Assembly: GCA_017858515.1 (NCBI GenBank)
Contig: JAFMBM010000003.1
Span: 39,415-103,414, forward strand
Direction of reading: 5' to 3'
DNA: 64,000 nucleotides
Origin: Cryomorphaceae bacterium
GTDB taxonomy: Bacteria; Bacteroidota; Bacteroidia; Flavobacteriales; Schleiferiaceae
This document shows positions 8,413 to 17,876 of this stretch, piece by piece; positions within the stretch are counted from its first letter, which is position 1; each line of letters begins with the position of its first letter. Under the pieces are notes generated by a model, which was given only the letters and a program-made list of their open reading frames with translations, was not told the origin of the DNA and did no database searches. The position numbers were made by a program, and so were the translations under genes.

Positions 8413-9787
8413 CCTCTGTATGGTGTTTCTTTTGACTTTCTCCTGATGATTTCAAAATGGTTTTCAATTCTGCCTGTGCAATTACTGGGAAGGTTCTAGC
8501 ATACAACAAGAAAAGAACAAAGAAGAAACCAATTGTACCCAAATAGATCCCTATATCTACAAAGGTTGGAGAGAACATTGTCCAACTTGAAGGAAGATAA
8601 TCACGGTGTAATGATGTCACAATAATTACAAAACGTTCAAACCACATTCCAATATTTACAACAATAGAGATGATAAACGTGAACATAATATTCGTTCTCC
8701 ATTTTTTAACCCACATCAACTGAGGAGAAAAAACATTGCAGGTCATCATAGACCAATATGCCCAAGCATAGGGGCCTGTTGCACGATTTAAGAAAGCATA
8801 TTGTTCATATTCTACTCCAGAATACCATGCGATAAACAACTCTGTGATATATGCGACACCTACTATTGATCCCGTAAGCATGATAACAATATTCATCATT
8901 TCAATATGCTGAATTGTAATATAGTGCTCCATTCGGAACATTTTCCTCATAATTATGAGAAGTGTTTGTACCATCGCAAACCCAGAGAATATGGCACCCG
9001 CAACAAAATAAGGCGGGAATATAGTTGTATGCCAACCTGGTATAACCGACGTGGCGAAGTCCATAGATACAATAGTGTGTACCGAGAGAACCAGTGGAGT
9101 AGCCAAGCCCGCAAGAACAAGAGAAACTTCTTCGAAACGCTGCCAATGTTTAGCCTTTCCTCCCCATCCAAAGCTCAAAATAGAATAGACATGTTTTTGA
9201 ACTGGTTTTATTGCTCTGTCTCTAAGCATGGCAAAGTCAGGTATCAAGCCAACGTACCAAAACACAACCGATACTGAGAAGTACGTTGATATAGCGAACA
9301 CATCCCACAGAAGCGGTGAATTAAAATTCACCCATAACGAACCAAACTGATTTGGAATTGGAAATACGAAATATGCTAACCAAATTCTTCCCATGTGTAT
9401 ACCTGGAAAAAGAGCGGCTTGAATTACAGAAAAAATGGTCATTGCTTCAGCCGAACGGTTGATAGACATTCTCCATTTCTGTCTAAACAATAAGAGTACT
9501 GCTGAGATCAAAGTGCCCGCGTGGCCAATTCCAACCCACCAAACGAAATTGGTGATATCCCAAGCCCAGCCTACAGTCTTATTTAGACCCCAGGTACCAA
9601 TACCTGTGCCTATCGTATACAAAATATTACCTACCCCCCACAAGAAGAGAAGTAATGAAATGCTGAAGGCTATCCACCAAGAGCGAGGTGGCGCCGTTTC
9701 AATCGGACGTGCTACCTCTACGGTGACATCGTGATAATTCTTGTCGCCGAGAATGAGTGGTTCGCGGATGTGTGATTCGTAGTGCAT
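8399..9787 (-). CDS. actC: Alternative complex III quinol-binding subunit ActC (NrfD/PsrC family)
   Basis: ActC is the ten-helix NrfD/PsrC-like membrane anchor that oxidises quinol next to the iron-sulfur subunit ActB. The sequence shows repeated long hydrophobic helices, with conserved NrfD-type polar positions such as WWVGIGHAGTLISAVLLL (about 88-105) and HTIVSMDFATSVIPGWHTT (about 237-255), the latter being very typical of ActC. The start MHYESHIREPLILGDKNYHD is normal for the family. The C-terminus is charged and His-rich (KKHHTEDGHH). It follows actB by 18 bases and overlaps actD by 14. Confidence 0.96.
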   Translation of the reverse strand: MHYESHIREPLILGDKNYHDVTVEVARPIETAPPRSWWIAFSISLLLFLWGVGNILYTIGTGIGTWGLNKTVGWAWDITNFVWWVGIGHAGTLISAVLLLFRQKWRMSINRSAEAMTIFSVIQAALFPGIHMGRIWLAYFVFPIPNQFGSLWVNFNSPLLWDVFAISTYFSVSVVFWYVGLIPDFAMLRDRAIKPVQKHVYSILSFGWGGKAKHWQRFEEVSLVLAGLATPLVLSVHTIVSMDFATSVIPGWHTTIFPPYFVAGAIFSGFAMVQTLLIIMRKMFRMEHYITIQHIEMMNIVIMLTGSIVGVAYITELFIAWYSGVEYEQYAFLNRATGPYAWAYWSMMTCNVFSPQLMWVKKWRTNIMFTFIISIVVNIGMWFERFVIIVTSLHRDYLPSSWTMFSPTFVDIGIYLGTIGFFFVLFLLYARTFPVIAQAELKTILKSSGESQKKHHTEDGHH

Positions 9788-9805
9788 CGACTATTCCTTT
9801 CTACG

Positions 9806-12800
9806 TTAGGCTTTGTTACGGACTTTTGTTTGATAAAACACAGATGGTTGTGTACCTACTTCATCTAATAAATGGTACATTCTATCATCTTTCTTAAGCT
9901 TTGCTATTTCACTCTTGGTATCATTTGCATCACCAAAACGAATAGCACCTGTATCGCAGGCCTGAGCACAAGCCGTTTGAATTTCTCCATCCTCTACAGG
10001 TCTTCCTTCTTTCTTTGCTTCCAATTTTCCGTATTGGATTCGTTGGATACACATAGAGCATTTCTCCATTACACCTCTTGAACGAACGGTAACGTCTGGA
10101 TTTAATACCATTTTACCCAAATCATCATTCATAGCGTAATTCACATCGAACTGATCTTGATTGTCATGATACAAGAACCAGTTGAAACGACGTACTTTAT
10201 ATGGACAGTTATTAGCGCAATAGCGAGTCCCGATACAGCGGTTATATGCCATGTGATTTAATCCTTCAGCCGAATGGGTTGTTGCAGCCACTGGACAAAC
10301 TGTTTCACAAGGAGCATGGTTGCAATGTTGACACATTACAGGTTGGAAAACTACTTCAGGAGATTCTGAAGGCTCTTCCATTGCATTGAACATATCAATA
10401 GCACCAATATTACTTTCATGTGCCACTTCCTCATTCATATCCGAAGAGAAATAACGGTCGATTCTCAACCAATGCATATCTCTACTCCTGCGAACTTCAT
10501 CCTTACCCACTACAGGTACGTTATTCTCAGCATGACAAGCTATCACGCAAGCTCCACATCCAATACACTTTGTGAGGTCTATAGACAAGTTCCAAAAATG
10601 ACCTGTCTTGTGATCAAAATCTTTCCAAAGATTCGCCTCAGAAGAAGTCAGAGCCCCTTCATAAGTCTCAAAAGTTGTTCTTTCATTCCAACCCTCTCCG
10701 TTAGCTTTGGCAGGTTTGTTTAGGAAGGTATCTAAACTAATTTCTCGTACAATATCTCTACCCATCATGGTGTGGTGCAGCTGTACACATGCAAATTCGT
10801 GGTCCTCGGCTGCTGATTTCTCAATCCTCACATCCGCTGCAGAATGCATTCCATCCTTAATTAGCATGAAGGCATTAACACCCACATTATTCCCTGCTTT
10901 TCCTGCCAGAGTTCTTCCATAACCTATCGCAAGTCCAACAGAACCATAAGTCTGGCCTGGTTGGATATAAACAGGCACTCCCTGTAGGCTTACACCATTT
11001 ACAGTCAAATCTACCTTCGAGCCATTCAATGAACCGTTCGAAGTATTATAGTTCTCTAAGCCCAACTCTTTCGCCTGTGAAGCACTAATAGTTAGGTAAT
11101 TATCCCAAGAAGCCCTTGTAAGAGGGTCTGGCATTTCTTGTAGCCATGGGTTATTTGAAAGAACTCCAACTCCCATTGATGCCTTTTGATAAAAAGCTAT
11201 TTCAGTACCTCCAGACTTAAGTGAAGAAATTCCTTTCGCACTAGCCGAAAGCTGGGTAGAAATATCTTCAGCTAATTCATATGATTGTTCACCAGACTCG
11301 GTTTCAGTCAATTCAGCCTTGTAATAACCATCATGCACTGCCTGATTCCATCCCATTCCAGCCGTTAAAATACTGCCAGTCCAGAAATTTTTCAGGTAGT
11401 CGTAGTATTTCGCAGAAACGCCCATTACGGCCAGTAGAATTTCTTCTCTCTGCATGGTATTGAACAAAGGCCTAATAAGCGGCTGACCGATGGTGAGCAC
11501 TCCATCTGCTGGAAGTGCATCAGTCCAAGACTCAAAGCCATGGTTCATTGGTAATACAATCTGAGATAAACTAGAAGTTTCATCCAATCTCTCTGCGATA
11601 GACACCTTGTATTCTACTTTGGCCAAGGCATCAGCAAAACCAGGAACATTATAAACTGGATTAACTGAATCAAGTAAAATAACTTCTATTTTACCTGAAT
11701 TCATATCAGCTATCAGCTGACTCAAAGCACTATCGTCGCCAGATCTCAACCTAGATCTTCTATTCGCTAGAACAGTGCTATCTATGTTACCAAGTAATTT
11801 ATTGATGCCAAAGCAGATAACCTCGTCATCCTTTCTATTTCCTCCTATAAAAACCACTGATGATTTTGCACTAAGTAGCTCCTTCGCTGTTTCTGTAGCA
11901 TCTTTCATCAATTTAGCATCCAGATTAGGTGAAGACAATGTAGCCTCTCCTTTTGCCTTAGCTATTTCATTATAGATTGCTAATAGAACCTGCGACTGCT
12001 CGCTAGGTTTAACGCGCACTCTCTTATCTGCATTCGATCCAGAAAGCGACATTACCGATTCGAACTGAATATGGCGAGCCATATCTTTCGACAATTCTCT
12101 CGCTTTACTGTAATCCGATGTCATTGACTGACCGTTATAGTCACTCAAAAAGTCAGCTCCAATTGAAACAATCAATCCAACTTTCGAAATATCATAAAGC
12201 GGCAAAGCTCTTCTTCCCGTTAAGGTCTGCCAGGCATCCAATTTTCCTGAAAGGCTGAAGGCATCGTAACTCACGTGCCTGAAATTCGGATGTTCCGAGG
12301 CAAACTGTTGGACAGCCGAGGACATAGTAGGACTAACTATTGTATTCGAAAGTAGAACCGTCGATTTTGAATTAGCTACCTTATTCTTTACTTCTAAAAG
12401 TATATCTGACCAGATTACTTCCGCACCGTCTTTCAATGGTGCTTTTAATCTTGAGTTATCATAGAGTGACAAAGCTGCTGCTTGAACTCTAGCATTTGCT
12501 GAACCGTTAAAAGGAGCCTCTCTGTTTGCATCCACCTTAATCGGACGACCTTCTCTAGTCTTCACAAGAATAGAAGCAAAATCATGTCCATCATAATAAG
12601 TAGTCGCATAATAATTGGGAACACCAGGCAATACGCTGTCTGGCTTGACAACGTAAGGAATGGATTCTACAATAGGAGCCTCACACGCTGCAAGGGCTGC
12701 TGCTGCCGTTGAGAATCCTAAATATTTTAGGAAATCTCTACGAGAAGTTTGCGCTCCAGCAAGCATTTCGCCATTGCCCAAGAAATCTTCGACTGGCATT

Positions 12801-12895
12801 TCTGATGCGAACTCATTCTGCCTAAGGTTGTCCATGATAGGACTGTTCTCCTTAAGCTCCTCAAGTCCTTTCCAGTATTTCTTTACTTCCGCCAT
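9806..12895 (-). CDS. actB: Alternative complex III iron-sulfur subunit ActB (molybdopterin-oxidoreductase-like)
   Basis: This 1029-residue protein is a fusion of a molybdopterin-oxidoreductase-like domain without cofactor and a ferredoxin-like domain, as is normal for ActB. A Tat-type twin-arginine motif SRRDFLKYLG is at residues 51-60, followed by a hydrophobic stretch and Cys70. The C-terminal quarter holds the iron-sulfur cysteines: CIGCGACVIAC, CQHCNHAPCETVC, CIGTRYCANNC and CSMC together with a later CAQAC. These would bind three 4Fe-4S clusters and one 3Fe-4S cluster by analogy with characterised ACIII. The long Tat-variant N-terminus is usual in Bacteroidota. It lies 24 bases after actA and 18 before actC. 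Confidence 0.96.
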   Translation of the reverse strand: MAEVKKYWKGLEELKENSPIMDNLRQNEFASEMPVEDFLGNGEMLAGAQTSRRDFLKYLGFSTAAAALAACEAPIVESIPYVVKPDSVLPGVPNYYATTYYDGHDFASILVKTREGRPIKVDANREAPFNGSANARVQAAALSLYDNSRLKAPLKDGAEVIWSDILLEVKNKVANSKSTVLLSNTIVSPTMSSAVQQFASEHPNFRHVSYDAFSLSGKLDAWQTLTGRRALPLYDISKVGLIVSIGADFLSDYNGQSMTSDYSKARELSKDMARHIQFESVMSLSGSNADKRVRVKPSEQSQVLLAIYNEIAKAKGEATLSSPNLDAKLMKDATETAKELLSAKSSVVFIGGNRKDDEVICFGINKLLGNIDSTVLANRRSRLRSGDDSALSQLIADMNSGKIEVILLDSVNPVYNVPGFADALAKVEYKVSIAERLDETSSLSQIVLPMNHGFESWTDALPADGVLTIGQPLIRPLFNTMQREEILLAVMGVSAKYYDYLKNFWTGSILTAGMGWNQAVHDGYYKAELTETESGEQSYELAEDISTQLSASAKGISSLKSGGTEIAFYQKASMGVGVLSNNPWLQEMPDPLTRASWDNYLTISASQAKELGLENYNTSNGSLNGSKVDLTVNGVSLQGVPVYIQPGQTYGSVGLAIGYGRTLAGKAGNNVGVNAFMLIKDGMHSAADVRIEKSAAEDHEFACVQLHHTMMGRDIVREISLDTFLNKPAKANGEGWNERTTFETYEGALTSSEANLWKDFDHKTGHFWNLSIDLTKCIGCGACVIACHAENNVPVVGKDEVRRSRDMHWLRIDRYFSSDMNEEVAHESNIGAIDMFNAMEEPSESPEVVFQPVMCQHCNHAPCETVCPVAATTHSAEGLNHMAYNRCIGTRYCANNCPYKVRRFNWFLYHDNQDQFDVNYAMNDDLGKMVLNPDVTVRSRGVMEKCSMCIQRIQYGKLEAKKEGRPVEDGEIQTACAQACDTGAIRFGDANDTKSEIAKLKKDDRMYHLLDEVGTQPSVFYQTKVRNKA

Positions 12896-12919
12896 AGGGC
12901 TGAACTCTTTTTTATTGGA

Positions 12920-14200
12920 TCAATAATGACATTTACCACACTCTAAGCCTCCGATTTTTTCAACCGTAATTGGCTCATCACCATACTTTTCTTTCAGCTT
13001 TGCATGAAGCTCAGCATAATAACCGTTTGACTCCACTTGCACTTCAGTCTCGCGATGACAATTAATACACCATCCCATGGTTAGAGGTGAGTATTGGTAA
13101 ACTTCTTCCATCTCCTGAATAGGACCGTGACAAGTTTGACATTCTACTTGACCAGCACTTACGTGTTGAGCATGATTAAAATAGGCCAAATCCGGAAGGT
13201 TATGTATTCGAACCCATTTTACTGGCTTCTCTTCATAATCAGGGATATAAGACCTATTCTCAGGATCCCATCCGATTGCATTGTAGATCTTCGCAATTTC
13301 AGGCGATTTCTCTCCATTATACTTTAGTTCGCCTGTTTCTGTTTGAATTTCGCTACCATCGATATACATATGACAGTTCATACAAACATTGGTACTTGGA
13401 ATTCCAGAATGCTTACTGAAACGAGCGCTTGAATGACAATAATTACAATCTACTTTATTATCTCCAGCATGAATTTTATGTGAAAAAGCAATCGGTTGAA
13501 CCGGCTGGTAATGTGCATTTAGTCCAACGCCCATCATTCCATAATATGCTTCTCTCAATAAAAAGACAGACACAAATATTGATGCGAGGATGATAAATGA
13601 CTTGCTCCTTAAAATGGTTCTTGTCCAAAAATTAGAATCTTCAAGAAGAGTAGATGTTGGATCTCCTTTCACCGCCTTCAAAGTATTCTTAACCTTAACC
13701 AATAAGAAGATTAACAATATCAAGAAAACAGACAATGAAATAAGAACAACTAGGTTAGAATCTCCACTTGCTGCTGTATTTGGATCAGGACTGTTATTGC
13801 CGCCACCATTTACCACCACTTTTGGCTTATTGCCCTCAACAGTATAGGCTAGAATGTCATTTATATCCTGATCAGACAACTGCGGGAAAGCAGCCATCAC
13901 AAGACCGTTATATTCATTAAAGATTGCTTTCGCATCTGCGTCTCCGCTCGCGCGTAGGGCCGCATTATCTTTAATCCACGCAACGAGCCAGTCAAGCTCA
14001 CGACGTTCAGTAACGTCACCTAAAGCTGGACCCACCAACTTTTTGTCGAGTTTATGACAACTCGCACAGTTGGCATTAAAAATGGCTTTACCGTTCGCTG
14101 CATCACCCTGAACTTCAAAGGCCATCGACACCAAGGGTGTCAAAGCTAGAAGAACGATGAATAATAAAGAGCGAGATCGGGCAATAAAGGATGTTCTCAT
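12920..14200 (-). CDS. actA: Alternative complex III multiheme cytochrome c subunit ActA, with fused N-terminal cytochrome c domain
   Basis: ActA carries the periplasmic heme wire of ACIII. Six CxxCH motifs are visible: CASCH in an N-terminal monoheme cytochrome c domain (NANCASCHKLDKKLVGPALG), then CNYCH, CMNCH, CQTCH, CINCH and CGKCH in the pentaheme part. One membrane helix (VVLISLSVFLILLIFLLV) separates the monoheme domain from a second helix and the pentaheme domain. I chose the ATG at 14200 because it starts a compact signal peptide and has GGGGA eight bases upstream. An ATG at 14230 in the same frame would add ten residues but lies only seven bases after the -7 box. First gene of the operon. 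Confidence 0.93.
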   Translation of the reverse strand: MRTSFIARSRSLLFIVLLALTPLVSMAFEVQGDAANGKAIFNANCASCHKLDKKLVGPALGDVTERRELDWLVAWIKDNAALRASGDADAKAIFNEYNGLVMAAFPQLSDQDINDILAYTVEGNKPKVVVNGGGNNSPDPNTAASGDSNLVVLISLSVFLILLIFLLVKVKNTLKAVKGDPTSTLLEDSNFWTRTILRSKSFIILASIFVSVFLLREAYYGMMGVGLNAHYQPVQPIAFSHKIHAGDNKVDCNYCHSSARFSKHSGIPSTNVCMNCHMYIDGSEIQTETGELKYNGEKSPEIAKIYNAIGWDPENRSYIPDYEEKPVKWVRIHNLPDLAYFNHAQHVSAGQVECQTCHGPIQEMEEVYQYSPLTMGWCINCHRETEVQVESNGYYAELHAKLKEKYGDEPITVEKIGGLECGKCHY

Positions 14201-14237
14201 CAGGTTTTCCCCTTGTTTCTCGTGGTTCATGTGGCAG

Positions 14238-14245
14238 CAAATTTA
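14238..14245 (-). promoter_or_regulatory. Promoter -7 box of the act-cox operon
   Basis: On the minus strand the octamer TAAATTTG matches the Bacteroidota sigma-A -7 consensus TAnnTTTG exactly and lies seven bases before the ATG at 14230 and about 37 before the ATG at 14200. No convincing -33 TTTG was found. The transcription start is inferred to be a few bases downstream, which favours 14200 as the start unless the mRNA is leaderless. Confidence 0.6.
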
Positions 14246-14346
14246 ACGTATAAACAGTAGGAGCGCTTGTTAGTGTTTGAACGAAATATAATTTATAATG
14301 AATCTAAATAAGTGTAGAATTTGATATTTACAGCTAGAACACTTAG

Positions 14347-14354
14347 TACTTTTA
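14347..14354 (+). promoter_or_regulatory. Promoter -7-like box of the SPOR gene
   Basis: TACTTTTA resembles TAnnTTTG with the last base changed, and ends four bases before the ATG at 14359. A TTTG (14320-14323) lies 23 bases upstream as a possible -33 element. If used, the mRNA would be nearly leaderless. Confidence 0.4.
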
Positions 14355-14358
14355 CAAC

Positions 14359-14766
14359 ATGAGAAATAAGCATTGGAAATCAGCGATCTTCATAATACTT
14401 CCGCTTCTTTTTAATCCACTTTTTGGACAGACTGCATCTTCCGACAGTACTTATTGGGAAGAAGAAGAAGGAATTTCTACTGCCATAGGTCTATTTACAG
14501 AATACAATTTGTTAAATCCGACCTCAAAAGGATTTCGAATTCAGATTTTCAATGGTTCGAAACAGAATGCGAACAAGAAAAAAACTGAGTTTTTGCAAAA
14601 ATACCCAACCATGGTTGCGCACGTAATTTATGAATACCCTGAATACCGAATTCAGATAGGCGACTACAAGACAAAATATGAAGCCGAGAAAACACTCTCT
14701 GAAATAAGAGAATGGTTTCCCGGCTCCTTTATAGTTATCACCCAAATAGGGCAAGGTCTACGATAA
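14359..14766 (+). CDS. Secreted SPOR-domain protein
   Basis: A signal peptide (residues 1-23, ending NPLFGQ) is followed by a short acidic linker (YWEEEEG). Then comes a SPOR domain of about 75 residues (GFRIQIFNGS to FPGSFIVITQIG, about 58-130), with the RIQIFNGS and YRIQIGDYKTKYEAEKTL blocks forming its two repeat-like halves. SPOR domains bind glycan strands stripped of stem peptides, usually at the division site; that role is from family knowledge. The gene converges on infB with only two bases between the stop codons and no visible terminator. A SPOR gene between infB and the act operon is, to my knowledge, common in Flavobacteriia. Confidence 0.85.
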   Translation: MRNKHWKSAIFIILPLLFNPLFGQTASSDSTYWEEEEGISTAIGLFTEYNLLNPTSKGFRIQIFNGSKQNANKKKTEFLQKYPTMVAHVIYEYPEYRIQIGDYKTKYEAEKTLSEIREWFPGSFIVITQIGQGLR

Positions 14767-14768
14767 AC

Positions 14769-17700
14769 CTAAAGAGTCTTCTTAACCTCTACTTCTTTAA
14801 ATCCTTCTACGATATCACCGACTTTAATGTCGTTGAAATTCTGAATATTAAGTCCACATTCGAAGCCTTTTGCCACTTCTTTCACATCATCCTTAAAGCG
14901 TTTCAGAGAGCCTAACTCACCTGTATAGACTACAACGCCATTGCGAATCAATCTCACTCTAGAATTTCTATTGATCGTGCCATCGAGAACCATACAACCT
15001 GCAATGGTTCCCACCTTAGATATTTTAAATGTCTCACGCACCTCAATACTACATATAATTTCTTCTTTGATTTCAGGTGCAAGCATGCCTTCCATAGCAT
15101 CTTTTACCTGATTTATTGCGTCGTAAATTATACTGTAAAGTCGAATATCTACTTGTTCTTTCTCAGCTAATTTCCTTGCATTCGCGCTAGGACGAACTTG
15201 GAATCCAACAATGATAGCATTCGAAGCAGCAGAAAGAAGAACATCAGATTCAGATATTTGTCCAACAGCTTTATGAATAATACGCACTTGAATTTGTTCA
15301 GTGCTCAATTTCTCCAAAGCATCCGACAAGGCTTCTATCGAGCCATCCACGTCTCCTTTAAGTACGATATTTAACTCTTGGAAGTCTCCCAAAGCGAGTC
15401 TTCTTCCAATCTCTTCTAACGTAAGATTCTTGGTTGTTCGAACGCTCTGCTCTCTTTGAAGCTGATTTCTCCGAGCGGCAATGGTCTTAGCCTCCCTCTC
15501 ATCGTCCATAACCATGAACTTATCTCCTGCTTGAGGTGCACCATCAAGCCCAAGTAAACTAACTGGGACACCTGGACCAGCGATATCCACTCTATGGCCA
15601 CGCTCATCTAACAACGCCCTTACTTTACCCGAATACTGTCCGGCTAATACATAATCACCAATTTTCAGTGTTCCATTCTGAACAAGGATGGTACTAATGT
15701 ACCCTCTTCCTTTATCCAAGGCTGCTTCTATAATTGTACCCGTAGAGTTTCTGTTTGGATTTGCCTTCAAATCTAAAACCTCGGCTTCTAAAAGAACTTT
15801 TTCTAGGAGCAAATCGATATTCAATCCTGTTTTGGCTGAAATCTCTTGACACTGAATTTTTCCTCCCCAGTCTTCCACCAAGACATTTATCATGCTTAGT
15901 TTCTCGCGGATTTTCTCCGCATTGGCCGTAGGTCTATCAATTTTATTAATGGCAACAACAAAAGGAACGCCCGCAGCTTGAGCGTGGGATATAGCTTCCT
16001 TTGTTTGTGGCATCACATCATCATCTGCGGCAACCACAATAATTACTACATCGGTAACCTGTGCTCCTCTGGCACGCATAGCTGTAAAAGCCTCGTGACC
16101 TGGAGTGTCAAGGAAGGTAATATGACTTCCGTTGGCCATCTCTACTGAATATGCACCAATATGTTGTGTTATTCCACCTGATTCACCGGCAATAACATTC
16201 GCTTTGCGGATATAATCTAATAAGGAAGTTTTACCATGGTCTACGTGACCCATTACCGTAACAATAGGCGCTCTTGGTTTAAGGTCTTCTTCTCTGTCTA
16301 CAATAGCTTCAAAAGCTTCTTGAACATCCGCATCTACGAAGTGCGTGTCAAATCCAAATTCCTCAGCAACAATAGAGAGCGTTTCAGCATCTAATCGCTG
16401 GTTCATGGTAACCATGATTCCCAAAGACATACAGGCAGAAATAACTTGTATCGAAGGAACATTCATCATGGTTGCAAGCTCATTTACTGTTACAAATTCT
16501 GTAACCTCTAAAGTTTTACCCGCCTCTTCACGTTGCATTTCATCCTTTGCAACTTGTTCTTTTCTTTCCTCTCTCTTTAGCTTTCTGAGCTTAGAACCTT
16601 TTGACTTTCTTCCTCCATCTTTCAGCTTCTCTAAAGTCTCCTTAACCTGCTTCTGAATTTGCTCATCCGTAAGCTCAACTTTGGGCGCATTGGCTGGTTT
16701 CTTTCTGCCAGCTTGCCCTTGACCCGGTGTATTCGGACGGTTGTTTGACCCCTGACCTGGAGGAGCATTATTAATCCGCTTGCGTTTGGGTTTATTATCT
16801 CCAGGAGTGCCTGGTTTCTTGTCCTTAGGTTCTCCAGCAGACGAAGCCACTTTCTTTTTTGGTCTTTCGAATTTTGAAAGATCAATTTTGGCACCAGTAA
16901 AAGTTGGACCCGTTAGCTTCGCGTACTTCGTTTGAAGAACATTCTTGTCTCCTGATTCAACTTCTGGTTTTGCTTCCGCAGCACCCTCAACTAATGGAAT
17001 AGTCTCAGAAGTAGACTGTTTCTCTGTCGATGCTTCAGTCACCTCCACTTTATCCTTCTCCTTTTCACCTTCTGAAATGGAAGAATTATCCTTTTCATTA
17101 GTGGGTTCAGATACAAGTTCAACCTCTTTCTCTTCTAGCTTTACCTCCTCAACTTTAGAATCATCTGGAGGTGATATTATCGCCCCTTCAATATTTAAAT
17201 CTTCTGGAACACTTTCTACAATTGCTCCTTCCTTCGAATGAGATTCGATTGAATCGGGTTGCTCTTCGTTTTCAATTTTAGGAGTAGACTCATGCTTCTC
17301 CTCCTCTGAATCCATTGATGTTTCTGTAGAAGGCAGCTCTAAAGGTGATTCAGAAACAGCTTCCATCTTCTGATCAAGATCTACCGTTTCAATTTCAGAA
17401 ACAACAGGAGCTTGTTCAACAACTTCTTCCTCTTTCGATTCAACTGGCTCAACAATTTTAGGGGGTGGATTAAGGTCAATCTTGCCCAATGTTATCACGC
17501 CTTGCAAAACCGCTTTTGCCTTTACAACCTCTTCCCTCTTTGGGCGAGTGTCTACCAGTGGCTTATAATGCTTCGCCTCTAATTCGGCCCTCATGGCCTC
17601 CTTTTCTTCCCGCTTCTTTAAGCTGACTTCCTCAGACTTCAGCTTTTTGGTCATGTCGGTTTGGAACTCACCTACCAATATATCGTATACGTCCGTATCA

Positions 17701-17819
17701 ATTTTGGTAGTAGGACGTGCCTCAATTTCAATGCCTTTAGACTCTAGAAATTCTACAGCTCTATTCATCGAAATATTGAGTTCGTTAAGAACCTTATTTA
17801 ATCTAAGCGGTGCACTCAT
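14769..17819 (-). CDS. infB: Translation initiation factor IF-2
   Basis: IF-2 is the GTPase that brings initiator fMet-tRNA to the 30S subunit and drives subunit joining. The 1016-residue protein has an N-terminal IF2_N domain ([20 protein letters not shown]). A long acidic, Ser/Glu/Pro-rich low-complexity linker (about 85-300) and a Lys/Pro/Gly-rich stretch (about 310-420) follow. A second IF2_N domain then leads to the G domain with GHVDHGKTS (G1), DTPGHEAF (G3) and NKID (G4), followed by domains II-IV. All GTPase motifs are intact. The linker is variable between species. It is 57 bases downstream of nusA and last in rimP-nusA-infB. Confidence 0.98.
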   Translation of the reverse strand: MSAPLRLNKVLNELNISMNRAVEFLESKGIEIEARPTTKIDTDVYDILVGEFQTDMTKKLKSEEVSLKKREEKEAMRAELEAKHYKPLVDTRPKREEVVKAKAVLQGVITLGKIDLNPPPKIVEPVESKEEEVVEQAPVVSEIETVDLDQKMEAVSESPLELPSTETSMDSEEEKHESTPKIENEEQPDSIESHSKEGAIVESVPEDLNIEGAIISPPDDSKVEEVKLEEKEVELVSEPTNEKDNSSISEGEKEKDKVEVTEASTEKQSTSETIPLVEGAAEAKPEVESGDKNVLQTKYAKLTGPTFTGAKIDLSKFERPKKKVASSAGEPKDKKPGTPGDNKPKRKRINNAPPGQGSNNRPNTPGQGQAGRKKPANAPKVELTDEQIQKQVKETLEKLKDGGRKSKGSKLRKLKREERKEQVAKDEMQREEAGKTLEVTEFVTVNELATMMNVPSIQVISACMSLGIMVTMNQRLDAETLSIVAEEFGFDTHFVDADVQEAFEAIVDREEDLKPRAPIVTVMGHVDHGKTSLLDYIRKANVIAGESGGITQHIGAYSVEMANGSHITFLDTPGHEAFTAMRARGAQVTDVVIIVVAADDDVMPQTKEAISHAQAAGVPFVVAINKIDRPTANAEKIREKLSMINVLVEDWGGKIQCQEISAKTGLNIDLLLEKVLLEAEVLDLKANPNRNSTGTIIEAALDKGRGYISTILVQNGTLKIGDYVLAGQYSGKVRALLDERGHRVDIAGPGVPVSLLGLDGAPQAGDKFMVMDDEREAKTIAARRNQLQREQSVRTTKNLTLEEIGRRLALGDFQELNIVLKGDVDGSIEALSDALEKLSTEQIQVRIIHKAVGQISESDVLLSAASNAIIVGFQVRPSANARKLAEKEQVDIRLYSIIYDAINQVKDAMEGMLAPEIKEEIICSIEVRETFKISKVGTIAGCMVLDGTINRNSRVRLIRNGVVVYTGELGSLKRFKDDVKEVAKGFECGLNIQNFNDIKVGDIVEGFKEVEVKKTL

Positions 17820-17876
17820 CTACTTTACTTTCCTTCTCTAGTTTGTCGTATACTCTCAATTGGCTTGGGCTGGATT

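Noticed and set aside
8906..9277. 123-codon plus-strand ORF in actC
   Set aside because: Antisense to a conserved membrane protein; composition (many Tyr, Asn, Arg) is non-coding-like.
16630..16900. Possible second gene in the Lys/Pro-rich part of infB
   Set aside because: The main frame is continuous and matches the known basic IF-2 linker.
16945..17241. Ser-rich plus-strand ORF within infB
   Set aside because: Antisense reading of the acidic Glu-rich linker of IF-2 yields Ser/Phe-rich nonsense, a known artefact.
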